Origin: Lewinellaceae bacterium
GTDB taxonomy: Bacteria; Bacteroidota; Bacteroidia; Chitinophagales; Saprospiraceae
Direction: 5' to 3'
NCBI GenBank assembly: GCA_024644235.1
Contig: JAHELJ010000014.1
Span: 36,533-100,532 of the forward strand
DNA: 64,000 nt
Part shown: positions 17,605 to 24,652 of the stretch, in pieces
Position numbering within the stretch: position 1 is the first letter of the stretch
How the letters are laid out: every line of letters begins with the position of its first letter
Made by a program: the position numbers and the translations under genes
Notes under the pieces: model-generated
What the model was told of the DNA's origin: nothing
The model's input: the letters and a program-made list of their open reading frames with translations, nothing else
Databases searched by the model: none

Positions 17605-19920
17605 CTAATTTCCACCTGAGTCTGCTTCACTGTAGAAAGCAAGAAGATCTACAAAAGCCTGATCCTCCCTAACTGCATCCCAAATGGGATCGACCTTTAG
17701 CAAGGAGGCAGTCAGCTCGCAAGGTATCACCATGAGTTCAGTAAGGATATCAACACATTTGTCATTATCACCAAGCAATGCCTGAACCTTTGCATGTTCG
17801 AGTTCAATAATGGGACCCAATAAAGCATCTTTGGCTATCGATCGTGCTTCAGCGGCTAAGAAACAGTTTTTTATGGCCTTCTCTCGATCACCAACTAGTG
17901 CATACAACATCGCCTGCTGCATCAAAGCCATCAAATCCATGGGTGATCTTGCCAGGTGTGGGCTGATAATGGTCAGGGCCTCCTTTGCAAATTCCTTCGA
18001 TTTCTCTACCTCCTTGATATAATAATTGATCAGAGCATAATCGAGAAGTAAAGTGTAATCATCAGACTCCATGATCTCTTCTTCCTTCTGCTTCATCACA
18101 TCGAAAGACCGCGACAAGATCATCAAGCGGCGTTCATGTTCAGGGTCACTCAGTCCTGAATTCTTGAAATATGAAAAAGCACTTTGTACATCACCATTTA
18201 CCAGAATCATCAAATTTGACATCTCCACGTGTGCTGTTAGATTATCCGGAGAAATATTTAGCACTTTATCCAGATAATTTTTTGCTCTGGCAAATTTGCG
18301 TTGTCCAACCTGATTGTAATAGTAGTTTAGATATGTAACCAGATAATTCGGATCCAATTTTATACTCTGTTCAAAATTGGTTTCAGCGATTTCCCAATTA
18401 CCAAGCCTCCCATTTACCACACCTAGTGCATTATACGGGCTCGAGAGCCGTGGATAATTCCTGCTGATTTTCTCAAATATTCTGGCAGCCGCTTTATAGT
18501 CTCCAACTATGTGGTACTCATACCATCCCTGGCCTTCCTGGATATCTGGATCATTAGGGTCCAGTGCCAGGGCTTTCTCGAAATTATATTTTGCAAGGTT
18601 AGCCCGGTCTTTTGACCCATCAAAATTCATCCAATAATAGTGGTCATGGCAGTAGCCCAAGCTCAAGTAAGCCCTAGCAAACATGGAATCATGATGAATT
18701 GCATTCTCAAACATACTGACGGCTCGTGAGATAAATTCTTCACCTTCTCCAAAACGATTGTTATAGTAGTATACGCCCCTCAGATAGTTGTCATATGCTT
18801 CCATATTATCAGTTGGTCTAACATGTATTATTTGCTCTTCTTCAGGAGACAATTCCGCCTGTAATTCCCTTATAATATTGGTCGCAATGTTCTCCTGAAT
18901 CTCGAAAAGATTGGCGGCACTAAGTTGGTCGTCAAATTGACCTGCCCAAACCTGTAATTCATCTTTACCGTTGGTTAATTGGGTAGTCACGCGAATCTGA
19001 TCGTCCATGATTCGAATTCCACCTTCTAGTATAAACTCTACGTCAAGCTCACTAGCGATCGTCCGGATAGGTTTTGAGCTGCCCTTATATGGCATTACTG
19101 AAGTTCTAGAAACCACTTTCAGGTCTCCAATTTTCTGCAACTGAATTAATATGTCCTCCATAATACCATTACAAAAGTATTCGTTGCTGTCATCTCCACT
19201 GTCATTGCGAAATGGAAGCACAGCTATCGATTTGTCAACAACCTGGGTTCTTGAGGAAGCGTCATTCCAAAGTTTCAATCCGAGCAGAGTAAGTACCACA
19301 AGTGCAATTGCCGGCAGTCTTGCCATAAGTTTTGCACCAAGGCCTGAAACAGGTTGGCTGACCATTGTTACTAGCTCATCGGATCGTGGCACCTCAAGGC
19401 CAGGATTTGCCAGAGCATAGACTTCCAAAGGCTTTCGAATATTCTTCAGTCTGATCATTCCCAGTGAAGCCACTTCGAAAGTCTTATGATTTACGATCTT
19501 TTCATAGATACTGTTGGAGAAAAGGACCGTTCCTGGCTTTCCCATGTTCTCAAGTCGTGAAGCAATGTTCACGCCATCTCCATAGACATCACCTTCTCTC
19601 TCTATAACATCACCTGTGTGAATACCAATGCGAACTGGGACCTCTATTTCATTCCTGAACCGGAGTTGCATTGCAAGAGATGCTTGAACAGCAGAAACGG
19701 CGCTTTTGAATAAGCATAAGATGCCATCTCCCTGCTGGTGGACAATTTGACCGCCAGCCTGGATCACTTCCTCTTGAAATACTGTCTCGAATCTCGAAAT
19801 AAGTTGCAAAGCTGAATCCTCATCCTCATGCATCAGTTTTGAATAACCAGCCACATCCGCAAACAATATGGCGACCAACATCCTGGCATGTGTTTGATCC
19901 GACTTAGTAGGAAGACTCAT
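17605..19920 (-). CDS. Class III nucleotidyl cyclase - TolB-like - TPR protein
   Basis: This 771-residue protein has a cyclase domain (~12-190) with both metal-binding Asp residues (FADVAGYS, D22; GDGILCLF, D65) and the transition-state Asn/Arg pair in GDGVNIASRLE. The purine-selecting Lys usually found just before GDG is His here (VHQQGDG). One TM (~200-220) follows, then a FlgO/TolB N-terminal-like domain (~225-345, KSIAVLPFRNDSGDD) and TPR repeats to the end. Such proteins probably make cAMP and use the C-terminal part for sensing or docking. With TM orientation unknown, the TPR part may be periplasmic. A relative lies at 53,574. Confidence 0.88.
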   Translation of the reverse strand: MSLPTKSDQTHARMLVAILFADVAGYSKLMHEDEDSALQLISRFETVFQEEVIQAGGQIVHQQGDGILCLFKSAVSAVQASLAMQLRFRNEIEVPVRIGIHTGDVIEREGDVYGDGVNIASRLENMGKPGTVLFSNSIYEKIVNHKTFEVASLGMIRLKNIRKPLEVYALANPGLEVPRSDELVTMVSQPVSGLGAKLMARLPAIALVVLTLLGLKLWNDASSRTQVVDKSIAVLPFRNDSGDDSNEYFCNGIMEDILIQLQKIGDLKVVSRTSVMPYKGSSKPIRTIASELDVEFILEGGIRIMDDQIRVTTQLTNGKDELQVWAGQFDDQLSAANLFEIQENIATNIIRELQAELSPEEEQIIHVRPTDNMEAYDNYLRGVYYYNNRFGEGEEFISRAVSMFENAIHHDSMFARAYLSLGYCHDHYYWMNFDGSKDRANLAKYNFEKALALDPNDPDIQEGQGWYEYHIVGDYKAAARIFEKISRNYPRLSSPYNALGVVNGRLGNWEIAETNFEQSIKLDPNYLVTYLNYYYNQVGQRKFARAKNYLDKVLNISPDNLTAHVEMSNLMILVNGDVQSAFSYFKNSGLSDPEHERRLMILSRSFDVMKQKEEEIMESDDYTLLLDYALINYYIKEVEKSKEFAKEALTIISPHLARSPMDLMALMQQAMLYALVGDREKAIKNCFLAAEARSIAKDALLGPIIELEHAKVQALLGDNDKCVDILTELMVIPCELTASLLKVDPIWDAVREDQAFVDLLAFYSEADSGGN

Positions 19921-19974
19921 CTGGATTCGAATGTTTTATAAGATACGTTTAACCTACGACACATCGCGAGCGTG

Positions 19975-20290
19975 CAGATCAATTTTTTTCCTTCTCACTT
20001 TCACCCTCTTTTAACCTCTTAATCTTTAATCTTTTCAACTCTTCACATCAATCAGCCTAATCTTTTCCTCTTCATCTTTAAGCTAGCCTTAAGCCTAAGA
20101 TCATCCTTCTCCTTTGATCCTTCGCATCAGCCTTAGCCTATTTTCCTTAAAAACCCTTAAACCATTAGACCATTAGACCTTAAACCTCTCGTCATAAACT
20201 CTTTACCTCAATAGCCTAGTTTATCACCTTTTGAACTTCTCCTTTAATCCTTCGCCTTTCGCCTTCACCTTTCGCCTCAGCCTTAGCCTT
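19975..20290. repeat. Pyrimidine-rich degenerate-word tract
   Basis: No gene is seen. On the + strand this stretch is strikingly pyrimidine-rich and is made of drifting short words such as CCTTAAACC, CATTAGACC, CTTTAATC, CCTTCGCC and GCCTTAGCC. The last ~40 bp become near-tandem (GCCTTAGCCTTAGCC). It leads directly into the second copy of the dispersed repeat. The purine-rich complement resembles the AAGGCGAAGGCT tract at 63,780-63,880. Confidence 0.65.
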
Positions 20291-20445
20291 AGCCTTAGCC
20301 TAATTTCCACGTTGCCTAACTTGATACCAGTTTTACACTAAGAAAAACCCTACATCCCCTGGAAGGGGACTGGGAGATCCAGTGGCGAAAAAGGCTAGCG
20401 GTAAAAGGGGCTAAAGATTCTATTCGTCATTCGTAATTCGTCATT
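20290..20445 (+). repeat. Dispersed intergenic repeat, copy 2
   Basis: Nearly identical to 15,005-15,158 in the same orientation, with scattered substitutions (for example TTTTACACTAAG in place of TTTTACGCTGAG) and the same TCCCCT/AGGGGA hairpin. It is followed by ATTCGTAATTCGTC words to ~20,478 and CT-rich sequence up to the acyl-CoA dehydrogenase stop. Confidence 0.85.
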
Positions 20446-20542
20446 CGTAATTCGTATCCCGTCATTCGTATTTCGTGAGTCTTTGCCTTTGACCTTTCGC
20501 CTTTGACCCTTCTAACCTCTTAAACTCCTAAACTTTCATCTT

Positions 20543-21742
20543 TCAACCTCTTGTCATATTCCTTCCCAGCTGATACATGTGCACTTCATCCGGCCCGTCC
20601 GCCAAACGGATAGCCCGGGCGTAGGTCCAGAATTTCCAGAGCGGGGTGTCCTGGCAGACGCCCATCCCGCCATGCGCCTGGATGGCTCGGTCGACCACGG
20701 TGCAGGTCATTTGAGGGACCACGATTTTGATCATGGCGATCAGGTCTTTCGCTTCCTTGCTGCCGAAGCGGTCGATTTTGTCTGCTGCTGATAAGGTGAG
20801 CAAGCGGGCCTGCTCGATCTCACAGCGCGAGCGGGCGATATCCTGCCGGATGCTGCTGTATTCACTTAGTTTCTTACCAAAGGTTTGACGCTCTTTCACT
20901 CTGGCGCACATCAGGTCCAGGGCTCTCTGTGCGGCACCGATGAGTCGCATGCAATGGTGGATACGGCCGGGTCCCAGCCGGCCTTGGGCAATGGCGAAAC
21001 CGCTGCCCTCTTCTTGCAGGAGATTAGAAGCAGGAACCCGTACGTTATCAAGCTCGATTTCTGCATGACCTTCGGGCGATTCCAGATTCCCGTAGACCTC
21101 CAGCGGACGGACCACTTTCACTCCCCGTGTTTCTGCTGGCACCAGGATCATGCTTTGCTGCATATGCCGGGCTGCACTTGGGTCCGTTTTTCCCATTACG
21201 ATATAGATCCGGCAATGCGGATGCATGGCACCACTCGACCACCACTTTCGCCCATTGATGACATACTCGTCGCCATCGCGGACAATGGAAGTTTCGATAT
21301 TGGTGGCATCGGACGAGGCCACCTGGGGCTCGGTCATCAGAAAGGCAGAGCGAATCTCCCCCTTCAAAAGAGGAGTCAACCACTGATTCTGCTGCTGTGG
21401 CGATCCATACTTGGCCAGCACTTCCATATTACCGGTATCAGGTGCCGAGCAATTAAATACTTCGGAGGACCATAGCACCCGACCCATTAACTCCGCCAAC
21501 GGAGCATACTCCAGATTGGTCAATCCGGGGCTGAGGTCTCCGTATGATTTCGGCAAAAAGAGATGCCAAAGTCCTTTCTGGCGGGCCAGCGCTTTTAGCT
21601 GATCGAGTTCAGGGTAGACCGTCCAAAGGTTTTGTGAGACAAATGCGTCATATTCTTTTTCTCGGATAAAAATATGTTCCTGCATAAAGTCATCAATCCG
21701 CCGTTGCCATTCAAGTGATTTCTCTGTGTATTGAAAGTTCAT
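20543..21742 (-). CDS. Acyl-CoA dehydrogenase, ACAD10/11-like
   Basis: The 399-residue flavoprotein has the acyl-CoA dehydrogenase signatures [19 protein letters not shown] (FAD/substrate strand), [11 protein letters not shown] and the C-terminal [19 protein letters not shown] and [14 protein letters not shown]. The last motif is typical of the ACAD10/ACAD11/FadE36-like branch. Its gene is divergent from a phosphotransferase of the kind fused to ACAD10/11 in animals, 104 bp apart. That pairing suggests conversion of phosphorylated 4-hydroxyacyl-CoA to the enoyl-CoA, as in Pseudomonas LvaC, and not simple beta-oxidation. Flavoenzyme family certain; substrate inferred. Confidence 0.93.
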   Translation of the reverse strand: MNFQYTEKSLEWQRRIDDFMQEHIFIREKEYDAFVSQNLWTVYPELDQLKALARQKGLWHLFLPKSYGDLSPGLTNLEYAPLAELMGRVLWSSEVFNCSAPDTGNMEVLAKYGSPQQQNQWLTPLLKGEIRSAFLMTEPQVASSDATNIETSIVRDGDEYVINGRKWWSSGAMHPHCRIYIVMGKTDPSAARHMQQSMILVPAETRGVKVVRPLEVYGNLESPEGHAEIELDNVRVPASNLLQEEGSGFAIAQGRLGPGRIHHCMRLIGAAQRALDLMCARVKERQTFGKKLSEYSSIRQDIARSRCEIEQARLLTLSAADKIDRFGSKEAKDLIAMIKIVVPQMTCTVVDRAIQAHGGMGVCQDTPLWKFWTYARAIRLADGPDEVHMYQLGRNMTRG

Positions 21743-21846
21743 GTTCTATAATTGCTGTGACACGAATATAAGGTACGATCCTACGAACACTGCAGAGCGA
21801 CTTCTTTTGATTTTAGCGTTTCCACTTTTCCCTCTACCTTCATACG

Positions 21847-22908
21847 ATGCTGAGATCAGTTCGAAAGGGAGAAGAACTACCGGTAGAACGTTTGCGCTAC
21901 TTTCTATATGAGCAGGGTCTAATAACAAGTACTTCAGGAGAAATTGAGGTCCGGCAATACTCAAATGGATTCTCCAACCTGACTTATCTCCTGAGAATTA
22001 ACCGGGATGAATTTGTGCTACGCCGGCCACCCCGGGGAGCCGTGAAGAGAGGGCATGACATGAATAGGGAGTACCGGGTACTTTCCCGCCTGCATGAAGT
22101 ATTTTCCAAAGCACCGAAAGCCTTCATCTATTGCGAAGATCAAAACCTGATAGGCGCACCCTTTTATCTCATGGCAAAGGTAGAGGGCATTATCCTCACT
22201 GCGCAGGAGGCAGTCCGCCGAAAGATTCCTCCGAATGAATTTTCCACGATCGCAGATCGTTGGTTGAAGACATTGGTGGAATTGCATCAGGTCGATTTTG
22301 AAAAGATCGGATTGGCCGATCTGGGTAAGCCTCAGGGCTATGTTGATCGCCAGGTGCGCAATTGGGGCAAGCAGTATATCAATGCCGCCACGGAAGACAT
22401 CCACGAAGCGGATAAACTGATCGCTTGGATGACGGAACACCAGCCCACGGAATACGGCACTAGTTTAATTCATAATGACTACAAGTACGACAACGTCGTT
22501 TTCACTGACGACACCTGGCAAGACATCCGAGCCGTGCTGGACTGGGAGATGTGCACCCTGGGCGACCCTTTGATGGACTTAGGTACTTCCCTGGCATACT
22601 GGTTTACATCAGCGGATGGTGAGTACATCGTGGAGGGCCTTCCCTCCCCCACCCTGATGCCTGGAAACCCACCCCGATCTGAGTTGGTGAAGAAATATGC
22701 TTCGCTCACTGGCCGGCCGGTCGACCACCTCGTATTCTACTACGTTTTCGGCCTCTTTAAAATCGCCGTGATTGTTCAGCAGATATACTACCGTTACCAC
22801 AAACGACTGACCACCGATCCTCGCTTTGCCCAGCTTAATGTCGCCACTCGACAGTTCTGCCGCATGGGTTGGCAAGCCGTGCAGAAACAAAGGGTGGAGG
22901 ATCTGTGA
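21847..22908 (+). CDS. APH-like phosphotransferase, ACAD10/11-kinase type
   Basis: This 353-residue kinase-fold protein has GFSNLTYLLRINRDEFVLRR (nucleotide-binding sheet with Lys/Arg), the catalytic loop SLIHNDYKYDNVVF (D and N) and the metal-binding VLDWEMCTLGDPLMDLG. The pattern IHNDYKYDN...LDWEM is that of the N-terminal kinase domain of ACAD10/11 and of LvaA, which phosphorylates 4-hydroxyacyl-CoA. It is not an antibiotic-resistance enzyme despite the aminoglycoside-phosphotransferase fold. Divergent from the acyl-CoA dehydrogenase, so one shared control region may serve both. Confidence 0.88.
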   Translation: MLRSVRKGEELPVERLRYFLYEQGLITSTSGEIEVRQYSNGFSNLTYLLRINRDEFVLRRPPRGAVKRGHDMNREYRVLSRLHEVFSKAPKAFIYCEDQNLIGAPFYLMAKVEGIILTAQEAVRRKIPPNEFSTIADRWLKTLVELHQVDFEKIGLADLGKPQGYVDRQVRNWGKQYINAATEDIHEADKLIAWMTEHQPTEYGTSLIHNDYKYDNVVFTDDTWQDIRAVLDWEMCTLGDPLMDLGTSLAYWFTSADGEYIVEGLPSPTLMPGNPPRSELVKKYASLTGRPVDHLVFYYVFGLFKIAVIVQQIYYRYHKRLTTDPRFAQLNVATRQFCRMGWQAVQKQRVEDL

Positions 22909-22988
22909 TAATCTTGGTCTCGGTCAACGATAAACGATAAACGATAAAGCAGCAAAGGGTAAGAGGTCTCGGCAATAATGCGCTATGA

Positions 22989-23495
22989 TCACTCTTTTCT
23001 GAAAAGAAAGGGAATGACTTGGCTACGAGCCATATCGCTGATGGAGACTTTCAGCTCATTTTCAGAGGTGCGTTCATATTCGATACGCTGAGGATAATCA
23101 TGCTGAGGATTTTCAAAAGACCATTTATCAGATTCTGCAGATACTAACCGGAAAGGTACCGGATAAATGTTTTCCGATACCTTGGGAATGTAAAAGATGT
23201 CGTCGCCCATGGCCACCAGAAGGAGATGCTCTGTAACCAAAGTATCACCGATGGCTGCCCGCACCATAAATCCATGGCCTTCGAAGGCAGTGGCGCTCAC
23301 TTGTGACCAGGTCTCTCCATAGGTCCGGTTGTTGGATGTGCGGCTCCAGTCGCCGAGGAGCCAGGTGAAGGACTGCAGAGGTGTCGTGTCGACTTCCAAA
23401 ATAACCTGATCAGAATGTGACCAAGATTCAGCGGCCCTGACCGAGCCCGACAGGGCGCAAAAGCAGAGTAGAAAGATGGACATAGCCGATTGCAT
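22989..23495 (-). CDS. Secreted DUF6265-family protein
   Basis: The start at ATG 23495 gives a signal peptide (MSIFLLCFCALSGSVRA core). The ~145-residue mature domain has SFTWLLGDWSR, GETWSQVSATAFEGHGFMV and WSFENPQHDYPQRIEYER, the conserved pattern of the DUF6265 beta-sandwich family, which is widespread in Bacteroidota and has no known function. A TTG three codons upstream is possible but unlikely. It lies 54 bp upstream (5') of the NHL-repeat gene on the same strand, with no clear functional link. Confidence 0.75.
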   Translation of the reverse strand: MQSAMSIFLLCFCALSGSVRAAESWSHSDQVILEVDTTPLQSFTWLLGDWSRTSNNRTYGETWSQVSATAFEGHGFMVRAAIGDTLVTEHLLLVAMGDDIFYIPKVSENIYPVPFRLVSAESDKWSFENPQHDYPQRIEYERTSENELKVSISDMARSQVIPFLFRKE

Positions 23496-23549
23496 GGATT
23501 CCAAAGTAGGAAATAATTGAAGACCGGGCAGCGAGGAGATGCGTATTGG

Positions 23550-24596
23550 TTATCGCTTCACCAATTTGAATAGCTCCCGGTCAATTTTTACCTGATACAC
23601 AGCTGGCGCCAGACTTCTTACATCGACATGCGTCTCGTCAATCCCCGCTTTTGAAAGCATCAGTTTACCCGTCAAGTCAAATATTTCCATTTCAAAATGG
23701 CGACCAGCTGATTCGATGTGGATAAAATCGAAGGCCGGATTGGGATACAATCGTATTGATTCATCGGAAATTCGGTCGAGACTGGTGGTATTAAAAGATA
23801 TTCTCGAAATTCTGCCGATTGCTCTTTCGGAAATAAAAAGTTCACTCTCTGTGACTGCCAGTCCATTCGGTCGATCAAGGCCCGAAGCTAAGGTGGTGAC
23901 GGTTGGATTCGCTTCGGTGATGTCGATCATCTTGACCGTACCCCCGGCAAACTCGGTGAAATACAAATCATCACCCTGAAGAGCCAAAGCCCAGGGACCG
24001 GCAATTCCATTCACCACCTCCTCAACCACTTTCGCTGTGTCGGAAAGGTCTACTTTCACAATGCGGTTGAATCCAAACTCTGCGATATAGAGGTCAGGAC
24101 CGTTCAAGATCATTCCGCCCGGTCGCACCAGATCGGTGAGGAATTCTTGGGGAGTAGCAAGGCTATCATCCAAAGAAATCTTGCTAACTGTTCCCTCATC
24201 AAACTGGGCAACATAAAGATCATTTTCATACACTGCCAGACCAGCAGGTTTGCTGATTTCTGTAACGACATCGACTCTGTCGTAGGATGTTTCTGACAGA
24301 TCAACCCGGGTGATCTTGTTTCGCAGGTCTTCGGTGATATACAATTCATCGCCATCCAAGAATAAAAATAAGGGGGCTCCATCTACTGGAATCGTATCCT
24401 GTATGACCGGTCCTTCATCTAAATCAACTTTTAACAGAAAGCGTTCATCACCTGATTCTCCGATAAGTAGGTAGTTATTATAAACCACTAGATCCAGAGC
24501 CGAATTCAGTCCGGTGATGAAATCCGAAGACTGAGCCTGAGAAGAGAAACAAAGGGTAGTGAATACCGATAGAATAACTAGGGCTTGATTTTTCAT
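23550..24596 (-). CDS. Secreted NHL/SMP-30-like beta-propeller with T9SS sorting domain
   Basis: The 348-residue protein has a signal peptide (ending SSQAQS), then six ~40-residue propeller repeats with motifs such as LDLVVYNNYLLIGE, AVYENDLYVAQFDEGTVSKI and AVTESELFISERAIGRI (residues ~25-265). The C-terminal ~75 residues start IRLYPNPAFDFIHIES and end VYQVKIDRELFKLVKR, a type A T9SS sorting domain, so the mature protein should be exported and anchored on the cell surface or released. Ligand unknown. Its presence shows the organism has T9SS. Confidence 0.88.
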   Translation of the reverse strand: MKNQALVILSVFTTLCFSSQAQSSDFITGLNSALDLVVYNNYLLIGESGDERFLLKVDLDEGPVIQDTIPVDGAPLFLFLDGDELYITEDLRNKITRVDLSETSYDRVDVVTEISKPAGLAVYENDLYVAQFDEGTVSKISLDDSLATPQEFLTDLVRPGGMILNGPDLYIAEFGFNRIVKVDLSDTAKVVEEVVNGIAGPWALALQGDDLYFTEFAGGTVKMIDITEANPTVTTLASGLDRPNGLAVTESELFISERAIGRISRISFNTTSLDRISDESIRLYPNPAFDFIHIESAGRHFEMEIFDLTGKLMLSKAGIDETHVDVRSLAPAVYQVKIDRELFKLVKR

Positions 24597-24652
24597 GACT
24601 TGATAAAGATAAGACCGTGATTAAGGGCAATCAAGGTATGAAGCCCTAAAGA

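Noticed and set aside
20885..21475. 196-codon open frame on the + strand opposite the acyl-CoA dehydrogenase
   Set aside because: It is antisense to a certain flavoenzyme gene, shows no family motif and has His/Pro/Arg-rich shadow composition.
21847..22908. Aminoglycoside resistance enzyme
   Set aside because: The fold is that of aminoglycoside phosphotransferases, but the motifs and the neighbouring acyl-CoA dehydrogenase fit the ACAD10/11-LvaA kinases.
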